DNA from: DAOPXV01 sp964551445
GTDB lineage: Bacteria; Muiribacteriota; UBA9980
DNA length: 64,000 bases
NCBI GenBank assembly: GCA_964551445.1
Contig: CAZKCG010000011.1
Span: 1-64,000 of the forward strand
Direction of reading: 5' to 3'
This document shows, one piece after another, positions 16,246-25,848 of this stretch (position 1 is the first letter of the stretch; each line of letters starts with the position of its first letter). A program made the position numbers and the translations under genes. A model generated the notes under the pieces. The model saw nothing but the letters and a program-made list of their open reading frames with translations, was not told where the DNA came from and did not search any database.

Positions 16246-18954
16246 TTATTCTTGCTTTTTTTTAGGAATTTTCTTATTGAAATCCGGTATTTTTTTCCCT
16301 GAATCGCTGATATCAAATTCAGGCGGCAGCGCAATTTTTTTCAATATTTCCATCTCTTCCGAAGCCTCTTTGACCATTTTATTCTTCATATAAATTTTAG
16401 CCGCGAAAAATCTTGAAACCGGATCGTTCGAGGAATCAAGGACCGTTTTAAAATTTTTGCAAATTTTTGTGATATCGAACGAACCGCCGGTATAGTTATC
16501 GTTATCGTAAATTTTATTGAGCTCGGAAAATTCATCGCAATATTTAGTGAATGAGAACTCCATAAAAGGAAGATCATCCGTTAAAAGAGGAATATCTTTG
16601 GCCAGTTCCAGGATGCCGCGGCCGTCGTTGATAAAAAGCGAGAGCAGGAAATACGGGTCCGAAAAATATTTCGCGCGCAGGGGATTCGAATATTCATTCA
16701 CGCTTTTTTCAATTTTCGGGTCTTTGAACATTTTCATATATTTAGCCGCGTCGACGGTTATCCCGCCGTTCTTTTTAGCCAGCAGTAAAATGCCCACGTT
16801 CTCGGGCGACGCCATGACAAGGCAATCAGGGAACACTTTCGCGAAACTTTTAAGCGATGAGAGAAATGAAACGCGGTCCGTGTAATAATACGGTATCCAC
16901 TGGCTTATTATGCCGTCGTCGGACATTATAAGTTTCGCTTTTTCATAGAACTCCACCGTGTGAAAATTGATCGCGGCGGTTCCGTATAACGGCGGCGGCG
17001 GGTCGATAGTTATGATGTCGTATTTTTTAGACGCCAGGTGCACGAAATTGCGCCCGTCGTTCTCTATTATTTTAGCGTTACGCGAAAGCGGCTCGTTCCT
17101 CGAATAGATCTTGTTAAAAGCCTCGATAACGCCGGGAGATAACTCTACGACCTCGACGCTCATCCCTTCGTGCAGAACGGACGCCTTAAGCGTTCCGCCC
17201 TCCCCCAGACAGATTATGAGCATATTTTCCGGTTTTTTTTCGCAGAGCGTGATCGGAACATGAGCCATGAGTTTCACTATCGCCACATGCGCCGTTATAA
17301 GATGCGCGTCGACTAGAAGTTCCCCCGTTTTATTGACGCACACGCTCGCGACCTCGTCGTCCCTGTAAAATATGATCTCGTTCTCAGCGCCGAAAAGCTT
17401 TATATTCTGAGCCGAAATATGATACGGCACGTTCGGCAGATTTACGACCGAGACCGCGGCTGCGATCGCGACAACAGCCAAACCGGCTTTATGTTTGAAA
17501 CTCAAATTATCGTTTCTAAGGGATATCCAGAGCGTCGATAAAAAACTGACCGAAAAAAGTATGATCAGCGAATTATTGAGGCCCAGAAACGGTATCATTA
17601 AAAAACCCGCGGCGATAGGCCCGATTATGGCGCCGGCCGTATTTATCGCGTAAATCCTTCCGGTTATTTCGGCAATTTTGGATGAAAAGCGTTCTCCGTT
17701 GACAGCATTTCCATGTTCAAGGCACGAAGGATCATCCGTATCCATGAAAAGCCTCGACCCGCTTATGATATCGATGGCAAGAGGCAATGTCGCGCCCATG
17801 ACGAACGAAACAGGGAAGATAATTATAAGCCCGGCGTCCATCAATAAAAGCATATATTCGGAAAAGTTATATGTCGCAGCGAAAACGCCATGTTTGAGAT
17901 CAAAAAGAGAGATCATGCCATATCCGCAGGCGGCAAGCAGGACGCCTGTAAAATTTAAGAATACCAGAAGCGTCACTTTCGCCCTGAAGGATATCCGGTC
18001 CGATATCCTTGAATAGACGGCCGATCCGAGAGCGACCGCGCCCAGATAGAACGCGAGCATCGACGAAAAAACGTACGGCGCGTTATTAAACAGCATCGAA
18101 ATGACGCGGAACCAGATTATCTCGTAACCGAGCGAGACAAAGCCCGATACAAAGACAAACAGAAGTATCGGATTTTCTATTTTTGAGCATAATATATATT
18201 CTTTTGTTCCGGCATTCTTAGATCCAGCCTTTTCAGACAATTTCACGGCTTCGATATCTTTTCCGGTCGGCTTGCCGGCACTTTCAATGTTTTCAACATT
18301 TTCGATATTTTTCAAACCGCGGGAGGTCAATAGAACAAAGAGGCCGGCCGTGACATTTATAGCCGCGGCAACCATGACGGACCTTAAAAGCCCGATATTT
18401 TCTATCGCGTAAAAACCCGTCCAGACGGCCCCCATAAGCGCGCCGAGCGTATTAATTCCGTAAAGGATCCCCACGCTCTTTCCGGTCGATAAGCCGGTGT
18501 TCAATAGATATTTACAAAGCAGGGGAAGCGTGACGCCCATTAAAAAGGTCGGCGCGAATAAAACGCCAAAACACATCAAAAAGCGCGCGGCGAACCACGC
18601 GGGGCCGCCGGCCGCGCCGCCGAAATAAGTGTGATGTATGGCGGGCCATGCGGCGTATAAATAATTTATTAAAAACGGCGAAAGCATGCCGAGGACGCCG
18701 ATCATGATCTCGATAACCGCGTAAACGGCCGCCGGCCTTTTTATTTTATCGTTGAATTTTCCGCCGAAATAATTCCCGGCCGAGAGTCCGGCCATAAAAG
18801 CCACTAAAACGGATGTCACCGCGTAGAGCGTAACGCCGAAAACAAGGTGAAGAAGCTTCGTCCAGACCACCTGATAGATTATGCCGGCCGCCCCGGTCAT
18901 AAAAAAAGCGCAGTATATTATTAAACCGGTCCATCCGCCGCCGCTATTTATCAT
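16246..18954 (-). CDS. Membrane-fused spermidine synthase-like protein (MFS-type helices plus methyltransferase-fold domain)
   Basis: The 902-residue protein has 12 or more membrane helices over roughly residues 1-520, interrupted by a charged loop near 215-255, and then a Rossmann-fold domain like spermidine synthase (VVELSPGVIEAFNKIY, NDGRNFV, IDPPPPLYG). Proteins of this kind are usually annotated fused MFS/spermidine synthase. They are not proven polyamine enzymes, and the aminopropyl-acceptor site is not evident here. A helical tail follows at about 820-902. It lies convergent to the two-component pair. GGGAG precedes the ATG. Confidence 0.75.
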   Translation of the reverse strand: MINSGGGWTGLIIYCAFFMTGAAGIIYQVVWTKLLHLVFGVTLYAVTSVLVAFMAGLSAGNYFGGKFNDKIKRPAAVYAVIEIMIGVLGMLSPFLINYLYAAWPAIHHTYFGGAAGGPAWFAARFLMCFGVLFAPTFLMGVTLPLLCKYLLNTGLSTGKSVGILYGINTLGALMGAVWTGFYAIENIGLLRSVMVAAAINVTAGLFVLLTSRGLKNIENVENIESAGKPTGKDIEAVKLSEKAGSKNAGTKEYILCSKIENPILLFVFVSGFVSLGYEIIWFRVISMLFNNAPYVFSSMLAFYLGAVALGSAVYSRISDRISFRAKVTLLVFLNFTGVLLAACGYGMISLFDLKHGVFAATYNFSEYMLLLMDAGLIIIFPVSFVMGATLPLAIDIISGSRLFMDTDDPSCLEHGNAVNGERFSSKIAEITGRIYAINTAGAIIGPIAAGFLMIPFLGLNNSLIILFSVSFLSTLWISLRNDNLSFKHKAGLAVVAIAAAVSVVNLPNVPYHISAQNIKLFGAENEIIFYRDDEVASVCVNKTGELLVDAHLITAHVAIVKLMAHVPITLCEKKPENMLIICLGEGGTLKASVLHEGMSVEVVELSPGVIEAFNKIYSRNEPLSRNAKIIENDGRNFVHLASKKYDIITIDPPPPLYGTAAINFHTVEFYEKAKLIMSDDGIISQWIPYYYTDRVSFLSSLKSFAKVFPDCLVMASPENVGILLLAKKNGGITVDAAKYMKMFKDPKIEKSVNEYSNPLRAKYFSDPYFLLSLFINDGRGILELAKDIPLLTDDLPFMEFSFTKYCDEFSELNKIYDNDNYTGGSFDITKICKNFKTVLDSSNDPVSRFFAAKIYMKNKMVKEASEEMEILKKIALPPEFDISDSGKKIPDFNKKIPKKKQE

Positions 18955-18997
18955 TTTATTATCTCCCTGTTCCTTTTATTTCTGATGACGAAAATAA

Positions 18998-19042
18998 AAC
19001 CGCATTTTGTCAAATTGCATTACAATATAACAAAATGCGGTT
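18998..19042 (-). terminator. Terminator of the KimA-like gene
   Basis: AACCGCATTTTGT (18998-19010) and ACAAAATGCGGTT (19030-19042) are a perfect 13-bp inverted repeat. On the minus strand the stem is followed by TTTTATTTTC. It lies 48 bases past the permease stop and just upstream of the spermidine-synthase-like gene. Confidence 0.7.
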
Positions 19043-19089
19043 GAAAGGTAAAGCGATATTTTAGATGAAAATATTTAATAACGATATTA

Positions 19090-21138
19090 TCAAGCGGCTT
19101 TTTTCGCGGTCTCTTCAACAAGCCTTATAGGAAGGATGACGATCGGTATGCCCTTATAATAGAACTTTCTCTGTATCACGAAAGCGGTGTAATTATGAAG
19201 CATTCCGGCGAGATATGACGCTTCCGGAAATATCAGCTGGCCTCCAAAAAATATGGCGTTGGAATATCTTTTTGTGAGTTTGTCCGACATATGCATGGTT
19301 TCTTCGATGACGTCGGTTCCGATGACCGAAATTCCCTCGGCATAATATCCGTGCTGCGTCATGAGTTTCACGTATTTATCGACCTCGTTCTGGGCGTGGT
19401 CCTTAAGTTTTTCCAATTCGGCAATGCCTTTGAAATTCCCGGCGTCGACGACGCCGACGCGAAGAAATACGTAGTTTTTGAAAGTATCGCCGAATATCTT
19501 GATTATATTAAAGAGCGCATGAAGACCCATTCCGTTGTAACCGCCGACGAGAAGCACAGCCGTTTTAGCGCCCGGGTCGCATTTATGCACGGGAAGCCTG
19601 TTCTCAGCCACCGCTTTATCGTGTTCGATAAGCGTGATATCGGCTGCCTTTAAAAGATTCTGAAGCTGGCCTATCATCCTTGAAGTTTCGTTATAATGAC
19701 GCTTGATGGCGATCGCGAGCGCGACGAGCGAGCCTGTGATAACGAGCGTAAGCCAGCCGCCTTCGTGGAATTTTATGACCGTGACTGATACGAGTATGAA
19801 AGATGTTATGATAAGGCCTACGCCGTTTAAAAGCAGTTTTCCTTTCCATTTAGGCTCTTCATTTCGAACCTGCCACCAGTGACGGACCATCCCAAGCTGT
19901 GAAAGCATAAAGGTCACGAAAACGTTTATACTGTATAATACTATCAAAAATGATACCTGGCCGTGTGTGTAGAGCATAACCAACAGCGCGGAAATACCCA
20001 TTATCAAAATTCCGTTCTGGTTGACGAGACGATCGCTCAACATGGCGAATTTATTGGGGAACCATCTGTCAAGTGCCATATTGGCCAGAACGCGCGGGCC
20101 GTCGAGGAAACCCGCCTGGGCGGCGACGAACAAAAGGGCTGCTTCTGAAATCAGCGTGATATAAATGAATGCCAGGCCGAGCATTTTTGGCCACGAGGCC
20201 GTCATATTTTGAAGAAGTACGGCGTTCATCGTCATTCCTTCCTTTGGAACCACCTTGAAAAGAAGATATGCCAGCATCAATCCGAAAACAGTGAAAGCGA
20301 GAGATACGGACATATAAACCATCGTGCGTTTTCCGGTCTGGACCTTAGGTTCACGAAGAATTGGAAGACCGTTACTGACGGCCTCGATACCGGTGTATGT
20401 GCCGGCGCCCATAGTATATGCCCGAAGAATTAAAAGCATCATTCCCCAAAAACCAAGTTCCGCAGATGTTTTACTAACATCGGTCATTGTGTCCGTAACT
20501 ACCGCGCCTAAATTCATTATATTCATTCCAATTGCATAAAAAATAACGAACATATGCGTACCGACGAACACCAGAAAGATCGGAAGCATAGCCATAACGG
20601 ATTCCTTAACTCCGCGCAGATTCAAAAGCGTAAGTATGACAAGGCCCACAACAGCAAATTCAAGTTTATAAGGAAGATATTTAGCCGGCATGAAGCTGAA
20701 GATCGCGTCCGCGCCCGATGCGATGGAAACCGTTATGGTAAGGACGTAATCGACTAAAAGCGCGCAGCCGGATATCATGCCCCATGTAGGCGATAGAAGC
20801 TTGCTCGCGACGAGATAGCCGCCGCCGCCCGTCGGGAACAATTCAATGATCTGCGAATAGCTCGCGCTTATTATAAAAACCGTTATTGCCGCCGCGAGGC
20901 CTACGAAGATACCCAGATGATAGTGGCCGTTCAAAGCTCGAAGCGCTTCATCCGGGCCGTAACACGACGATGAAAGCCCGTCCGCGCCGAGACCGACCCA
21001 GGCGAAAAACGCTATAAGCGATATATTGTGAAAAACATGCGGATCGTGAGGGTTAAGCGCGTCTCCTATTATGAGCGATTTTAATTTTTGAAAAATACTT
21101 TTTTTTGATTCAAGTTTATTTTCATGCAGCGGTTCCAT
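19090..21138 (-). CDS. KimA-type (APC superfamily) potassium importer
   Basis: The 682-residue protein has about 12 membrane helices (roughly 40-490) and a C-terminal cytoplasmic domain. It carries the KimA/APC signatures FPTGGGGYLVASKLL, SGCALLVDYVLTITVSIASGADAI and LNLRGVKES, which match Bacillus KimA (YdaO) better than amino-acid permeases. KimA is a high-affinity proton-coupled potassium importer inhibited by c-di-AMP through its soluble domain. The location near kdp supports a potassium role. The ATG has AAGGAGA six bases upstream. TTGCTT/TAAAAT at 21178-21205 is a weak promoter candidate. No c-di-AMP riboswitch was recognised upstream. Amino-acid transport cannot be excluded. Confidence 0.78.
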   Translation of the reverse strand: MEPLHENKLESKKSIFQKLKSLIIGDALNPHDPHVFHNISLIAFFAWVGLGADGLSSSCYGPDEALRALNGHYHLGIFVGLAAAITVFIISASYSQIIELFPTGGGGYLVASKLLSPTWGMISGCALLVDYVLTITVSIASGADAIFSFMPAKYLPYKLEFAVVGLVILTLLNLRGVKESVMAMLPIFLVFVGTHMFVIFYAIGMNIMNLGAVVTDTMTDVSKTSAELGFWGMMLLILRAYTMGAGTYTGIEAVSNGLPILREPKVQTGKRTMVYMSVSLAFTVFGLMLAYLLFKVVPKEGMTMNAVLLQNMTASWPKMLGLAFIYITLISEAALLFVAAQAGFLDGPRVLANMALDRWFPNKFAMLSDRLVNQNGILIMGISALLVMLYTHGQVSFLIVLYSINVFVTFMLSQLGMVRHWWQVRNEEPKWKGKLLLNGVGLIITSFILVSVTVIKFHEGGWLTLVITGSLVALAIAIKRHYNETSRMIGQLQNLLKAADITLIEHDKAVAENRLPVHKCDPGAKTAVLLVGGYNGMGLHALFNIIKIFGDTFKNYVFLRVGVVDAGNFKGIAELEKLKDHAQNEVDKYVKLMTQHGYYAEGISVIGTDVIEETMHMSDKLTKRYSNAIFFGGQLIFPEASYLAGMLHNYTAFVIQRKFYYKGIPIVILPIRLVEETAKKAA

Positions 21139-21513
21139 TCTGGTCTCCTTAAAATTACGGTGAATATTAAAAAGAGTATTTTAACACTGCCGAGCTTCAA
21201 AGCAAAACATCAATAAAATCAGGGCTTTAAATTATCCATAACATTAAAATCTATTTAAACTATCTGTAATTGAAATTCTTATCTTTTCTCGGTTTATCTT
21301 TAAATTAAGATATGTATTAAAATTGATATTGAGGATAGATTGTTATGCTTATTAATACACGATTGTATGATAAGGGTTAATAAAAAAAAAATTTATATTA
21401 AAATAACGCTAAAGTATAATGCTTTTTATGCCGATAACGAAGTAGGGGAAATATTTTTTTCAAGGACGAAAAAAATTCATATATAAAATAGGGAACGCAT
21501 GGAGGCGATTTCT
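21139..21513. other. AT-rich divergent spacer
   Basis: This 375-base spacer separates the KimA-like gene (minus) and the EF-hand protein (plus). I see no open reading frame, tRNA or strong hairpin. A TATAAT at 21414-21419 could serve the plus-strand gene but lacks a good -35 box. Confidence 0.6.
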
Positions 21514-22644
21514 ATGGCTGAAATACTAAATATCACTTCTCAGGTTCAGTTAAATTTTTCAATGTCGGCGTCTTTTCAATTTTCATCAAGTATGAATATC
21601 CAAAAGGGAATACCGGTTCCTGACGGCCCACGCGCTAAAGGCGATGAGACCGCCCGGTCTAATTCAGGCAATGCCGTTACCGTTTTAGACGACGCCCGAA
21701 TTTCATTACACGCCAAAGCTTTGAACTTTATAAACACCGTTTTTTCAAACGCCGGCGTATCGCCCAAGGTCGCTCAAATAGCCATGAAAAGATTCAGCGA
21801 CGACCCTAAATTAGACATGGAGCTTCAAAAATTATACACTCTTCTTGAACCTTTCTACGATGATCCCGCTCTGAAAGAATCATTCGATAAGTTATTTTCC
21901 ACTCTTGCCGAAAATTTGGGCAGATTATCAAATAATCAGATAAGCGGAGTTGCTCAAAATTTAAGCGGTATATTAAGCAAACCCGGAAGAATTCAACCGG
22001 CCACGGATCAACAGGCTAATCAGTCTATGAGCCAATCAACAAATCAATCAGTCGTTCAAGTCGAAGCATCTATAAATACTCAAGTTTCAGTTCGAATAAA
22101 CGCTCAGACCGGCAAAACAGAAACTCATGAGTTCCAGGCTATCGATCCGCTTATAATCGATGTCGACGGAAACGGTTTTGATCTCACTTCGGCGGATGAA
22201 GGAGTCATTTTTGATATCGATGGTGATGGAAAAGAAGAAAAGACCGCCGTGACCAAAGGCGAAGACGGAATGCTCGCTCTCGATAAAAACGGAAATGGCT
22301 TAATAGACAACGGCAAAGAGCTTTTTGGCGATCAGAATGGATCTAAGAACGGCTTCGAGGAACTTTCAAAATATGACGACAACAAAGATAACGTCATCGA
22401 CAAAAATGATGAAGCGTTCAGTAAACTTCAAATATTGAAATACAAAATGAACAGAGATAAACAAGTGATCCAGCAGCTGGTTTCACTTAAATCCGCCGGA
22501 ATAGTTTCTATCGACCTCTCAAAAATTTCAGCGGCAAATGAAAACATCAACGGAAATATCATAACTCATAAAACCGGAGCCTATAACGATCACGGCGGCG
22601 TTACAAATATCGGCGAAGCATATTTCCAAAACTATAAAATATAA
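21514..22644 (+). CDS. EF-hand/dockerin-like calcium-binding protein of unknown role
   Basis: The 376-residue protein starts at ATG 21514, eight bases after GGAGG; an in-frame ATG at 21499 would overlap that site. The first ~160 residues are helical, followed by a Gln/Ser/Asn-rich linker (about 165-195). The C-terminal half carries IDVDGNGFDL, DIDGDGKEE, DKNGNGLIDNGKELF and DDNKDNVIDKND loops, which have the D-x-N/D-x-D/N-G spacing of EF-hand calcium sites. No signal peptide is visible. Similar C-termini occur in large secreted calcium-binding proteins. Function and location are unknown. Confidence 0.7.
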   Translation: MAEILNITSQVQLNFSMSASFQFSSSMNIQKGIPVPDGPRAKGDETARSNSGNAVTVLDDARISLHAKALNFINTVFSNAGVSPKVAQIAMKRFSDDPKLDMELQKLYTLLEPFYDDPALKESFDKLFSTLAENLGRLSNNQISGVAQNLSGILSKPGRIQPATDQQANQSMSQSTNQSVVQVEASINTQVSVRINAQTGKTETHEFQAIDPLIIDVDGNGFDLTSADEGVIFDIDGDGKEEKTAVTKGEDGMLALDKNGNGLIDNGKELFGDQNGSKNGFEELSKYDDNKDNVIDKNDEAFSKLQILKYKMNRDKQVIQQLVSLKSAGIVSIDLSKISAANENINGNIITHKTGAYNDHGGVTNIGEAYFQNYKI

Positions 22645-22671
22645 AATATAATTTAAGCAAACTCTTAAAAT

Positions 22672-22700
22672 AAAAGTGCTTTTGTGATCAAAGCACTTTT
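22672..22700 (+). terminator. Rho-independent terminator
   Basis: AAAAGTGCTTT and AAAGCACTTTT form a perfect 11-bp stem around a 7-base loop, followed by TATTTTTA. It lies 27 bases past the EF-hand protein stop. A TATAAT-containing promoter region for the next gene follows directly (about 22718). Confidence 0.85.
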
Positions 22701-22785
22701 TATTTTTATCGCAATTTGTTATAATTATTATAGTCTGTTTAATCCAACCGCTGCATTAACAGCAATTTTAGAAAAGTGAAGTAAA

Positions 22786-23685
22786 ATGCCGGATATTATG
22801 AACGCCGAAAAGAAAACGGCAAAAAAACGCCCGAAAATAGCCGTCGTCATTGGAAGCGGCGGGATCAAGCCGATGGCCGCGATCCCTCTCTTTGAATTTC
22901 TCGACGAACAAAAAATAGACATCGACTGGCTTTTCGGCTGCAGCGGCGGCGCCATAGTGGCTGCGATGCGGGGCGCGGGATACGACGGGAACCAGATGCG
23001 CGAACTCATTTCAAAATATTTAAGCAAAAAACTTTTTTCGAAGGTCGATTACAGAACGCTGCTCGGAATAGCGAAACTTCCGTTCGGCCGGTTCAATAAG
23101 ACATGCGGCATCCTCAAACCCCAGAATCTTGTTGAAGTTCTAAAAATTATTTATAAAGAAATGAAATTCGATGAGCTTAAAACTCCCACTTTCATTCAGG
23201 CCACCGATGTCGATTCGGGCGAGGGAGTAATTTTAGACAAAGGCGACGTAGCCGAAGCCGTTTATGCCTCAGCCGCTCAATTCCCGTTCTTTCCGCCTTA
23301 CTGCATCAACGGAAAATGGCTGGTGGACGGCGTTTACAGTTCGCCGCTCCCGGTTTTAGAAGCGGTCAAAAAAGGCGCGGATATAATAATCGCGGTCGCG
23401 ATCGAACAACAGGTCAAGCTCAAATCAACGAGTTTCATCGAATATTTCCACCACTTCATCAGCCGCAGCTACACTTCGACGCAGAAAAAACAGATGGCGC
23501 TCGCGATAGACATTCACCATCACGAGATCGTAATAATTAATATCCATTTCGAAGAGGTCATAAATATGTGGGATGTCGAAAAACTCCCGCTCATAATGGA
23601 AACCGGCAATAAGATCATCGAACGCAAAAAAGAAGAAATATTATCGGCGATCGAATCGTTCGACGGTTTAGTGCAATTAAGTTGA
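22786..23685 (+). CDS. Patatin-like phospholipase (RssA/NTE family)
   Basis: The 299-residue protein has the patatin catalytic elements: oxyanion loop GSGGIK (23-28), nucleophile elbow GCSGG with S53, and the catalytic aspartate D181 in VDGVYSSPLP. It should hydrolyse acyl esters of lipids through a Ser-Asp dyad. There is no signal peptide, so it probably acts in the cytoplasm or at the inner membrane face. It is followed 57 bases later by a STAS-domain gene on the same strand, which may be co-transcribed. Confidence 0.9.
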   Translation: MPDIMNAEKKTAKKRPKIAVVIGSGGIKPMAAIPLFEFLDEQKIDIDWLFGCSGGAIVAAMRGAGYDGNQMRELISKYLSKKLFSKVDYRTLLGIAKLPFGRFNKTCGILKPQNLVEVLKIIYKEMKFDELKTPTFIQATDVDSGEGVILDKGDVAEAVYASAAQFPFFPPYCINGKWLVDGVYSSPLPVLEAVKKGADIIIAVAIEQQVKLKSTSFIEYFHHFISRSYTSTQKKQMALAIDIHHHEIVIINIHFEEVINMWDVEKLPLIMETGNKIIERKKEEILSAIESFDGLVQLS

Positions 23686-23742
23686 TTTTCGCGATAATTC
23701 TGAAAAGCAAACTTTTATCAGAAATTTTGAAAGGACGATAAA

Positions 23743-24087
23743 TTGAAGATAGAGCTTACAATATCAAAAATAAACGATATAGTCGTCATCGATCTTGCCG
23801 GAAAACTCGATTCCAGCAATTATCTCGAGGTCGACGAAAAATTTAACGGCATAATCGCGTCCGGCGAGCGCAAACTCATGATAAATTTCTTCAAGCTCGA
23901 CTACATCAGCAGCGCCGGGCTCCGCGTCTTTCTCGCGGTCGCCAAAAAATTAAAGGCGGTCAACGGAAAATTCGTCTTCACGAAGATGCAGGAACATGTC
24001 CGTGAAGTGTTCGACCTGACTGGACTTTTACATGTTTTTACGTTATGCGACAAGGAAGAGGACGCGATAAAAGATCTGAGCGAGTAA
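23743..24087 (+). CDS. STAS-domain anti-sigma factor antagonist
   Basis: The 114-residue protein is a single STAS domain. It has the alternating strand/helix pattern and the phosphorylation-loop region DYISSAGLRVFL, where a serine of ISSAG is the usual kinase target. Such proteins bind and neutralise an anti-sigma kinase when unphosphorylated. The start is TTG with AAGGAC upstream; the next in-frame ATG is too far in. No partner kinase is adjacent, so its circuit is unknown. Confidence 0.88.
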   Translation: MKIELTISKINDIVVIDLAGKLDSSNYLEVDEKFNGIIASGERKLMINFFKLDYISSAGLRVFLAVAKKLKAVNGKFVFTKMQEHVREVFDLTGLLHVFTLCDKEEDAIKDLSE

Positions 24088-24155
24088 CGCTTGTTTCTAT
24101 GCGCCGGCATTTTTGATCAAAGCTTTCACACCACTGCCGGTCAGTTTATCTTATT

Positions 24156-25223
24156 TCACTCTTCATTCAATTCGTAATTTAAGGGTATCACGAATTTTAT
24201 CGTTTCGCCGCCCGCGTTCTGTGGAAACGGCAGAAAAGGTTCGCCCGATCTGACCGCGGCGATGGCCGAAGCGTCTATCTCATCATTTCCGGAGGACTCA
24301 TTAACGCCGGCGTTTAATACTTTTCCATTTCTGGCTATCTCGAAACTCAGCCGCACTTTTCCTTCGATGCCAAGTTTTCTGCATCTTTCCGGATATTTCA
24401 CGCCTTTTTTTATCTTCTCGCTCACAAGCGATTTAAAAAGCTCAACTCGGTTCAATTCTATCGAAGCGTCGGCTTTTCCATCCGGCGAACCGGCTATATC
24501 GGACCCGGAATTTCTATCCCCCGACATATTTCCGTAAACGGCCGACCCGGCCTCGCCGGAACCTGAATTTGCATTGTTATTACTTGCGGCCGGCGGCATA
24601 GTTTCAGAAACATTCGTTTTATTTCCAATATTTTCTTTATTTTCAATATCTTTCGCTGTTTTTTCGACTTCATCCTTCTTGTCTTTTTCAGTAGCCGGAT
24701 GGCGTTCTTTTATCCTTAACTTATCTTCAGCCGCCAATTCTTTCGATTCAGTTTTTTCTTTCTTCTTTTTGTCCGCTTTTTTCGGTTTTTCTGCCGGCTT
24801 TTCAGCATCCAAAACTTTCTTTTCCGATACGGTCTTCTTTTCGATCATTTCCGGAACCGGCGTTTCAATTTTTTTCTCGTCCGGCTTTTCCGCTATCTTC
24901 GGAACTTCAGGGATGGAAGCTTTCGCCAGATCGAACTTTTGCTTCATCGAATTCAAATTATCGAATATATTCTTTTTGATCTTATCTATATCGGCGCCGT
25001 CGATCTTTTTTGAGGCGTCGTAAGTGTTGCCTTTGCGGCCGGTCAGCGAAACTTTAAATGAAAAAGGCATTTTCGAACTTTTTTTAAGGTCTATTATCTC
25101 AGGTTTTACCGATCCGGCGCCCTGGACGAAACTTACGGCGCAAAAAAATATAAGCATATGCGCAAGAAAAGAATAAACATATATCAACAATTTAAAACCC
25201 GGATCAGCTCTATATCCGATCAT
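24156..25223 (-). CDS. TonB-family energy-transducing protein
   Basis: The 355-residue protein has an N-terminal membrane helix (about 12-35), a long Lys/Glu/Pro-rich periplasm-spanning region (about 100-210), a Ser/Gly-rich segment, and a TonB C-terminal domain (about 260-352; VKYPERCRKLGIEGKVRLSFEI). TonB couples the ExbB-ExbD motor to outer-membrane transporters. Its start overlaps the ExbD stop by four bases (ATGA), so the two are translationally coupled. No TonB-dependent receptor is encoded in the window. Confidence 0.9.
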   Translation of the reverse strand: MIGYRADPGFKLLIYVYSFLAHMLIFFCAVSFVQGAGSVKPEIIDLKKSSKMPFSFKVSLTGRKGNTYDASKKIDGADIDKIKKNIFDNLNSMKQKFDLAKASIPEVPKIAEKPDEKKIETPVPEMIEKKTVSEKKVLDAEKPAEKPKKADKKKKEKTESKELAAEDKLRIKERHPATEKDKKDEVEKTAKDIENKENIGNKTNVSETMPPAASNNNANSGSGEAGSAVYGNMSGDRNSGSDIAGSPDGKADASIELNRVELFKSLVSEKIKKGVKYPERCRKLGIEGKVRLSFEIARNGKVLNAGVNESSGNDEIDASAIAAVRSGEPFLPFPQNAGGETIKFVIPLNYELNEE

Positions 25224-25639
25224 TTCAAAGCTCCGGCCTCGGTCCTTAGAACGACCTCGGTTATATTATTTTTTTTGAGCATGTCAAGAACGCTTACGAC
25301 GCTCTGATAATTCGATACGGCGTCGGCGGAAATGGCGTAAACTTCGGATGTGGCGGTAACTTTTCTTTCGCTTAAATGTTTTTGGAAAAGTTCAATTTCC
25401 ATCGTCGCGCCGTCGAGCATGATCTCGGTCGATCCTAAAACAATGATCTCGCGGACGGACGGATCTTTCGTGTCCCAAACTTCTTTCCCGACGGCCGTTT
25501 TCGGAAGCGTCACGCCTATATTATCCCTTGGAATATAAGGCGCGGCGACCATGAAAATTATAAGCAGCACAAGCACGACGTCCGTGAAAGGAGTTATGTT
25601 TATGCCTACTATGAAATCGTCGTTATCTTTTTTACTCAT
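25220..25639 (-). CDS. exbD: ExbD/TolR-family proton-channel subunit
   Basis: The 139-residue protein has one membrane helix (about 18-38) carrying the conserved aspartate in FTDVVLVLLIIFMV, followed by a small periplasmic domain with GVTLPKT, as in ExbD. It works with ExbB as the proton-driven stator for TonB. It lies upstream of and overlaps the tonB-type gene. ExbB is 209 bases further upstream, unusually far for this pair. Confidence 0.92.
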   Translation of the reverse strand: MSKKDNDDFIVGINITPFTDVVLVLLIIFMVAAPYIPRDNIGVTLPKTAVGKEVWDTKDPSVREIIVLGSTEIMLDGATMEIELFQKHLSERKVTATSEVYAISADAVSNYQSVVSVLDMLKKNNITEVVLRTEAGALK

Positions 25640-25848
25640 TTGCGTAAACCCTTAAACTAAATTTGAGGCCAACTGAAGAAACCGTTTTATTTTTTTAAAC
25701 TTATAAAATTGTAGATCTAATCAGTAAATAGTTATGTAGTTAATATCAAAAGGTTTAAATCAATTTATATGCTAATTGCGGCGGGCGGAAAGCAAGACTG
25801 TCTTCCGGCAAATTCAAAATATTGTTTTATTGATAGCTATAATGCTTA
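25640..25848. other. Non-coding gap between exbB and exbD
   Basis: This 209-base AT-rich gap splits genes that are normally contiguous. I find no coding frame. CGGAAag...CTTCCG near 25788-25817 can form a weak hairpin just after exbB. TTGATA near 25744 on the minus strand could be a -35 of a separate exbD-tonB promoter, but the -10 is poor. Confidence 0.45.

Noticed and set aside
21139..21513. c-di-AMP riboswitch upstream of the KimA-like gene
   Set aside because: This was expected from other bacteria, but no ydaO-type conserved core could be found on the minus strand.
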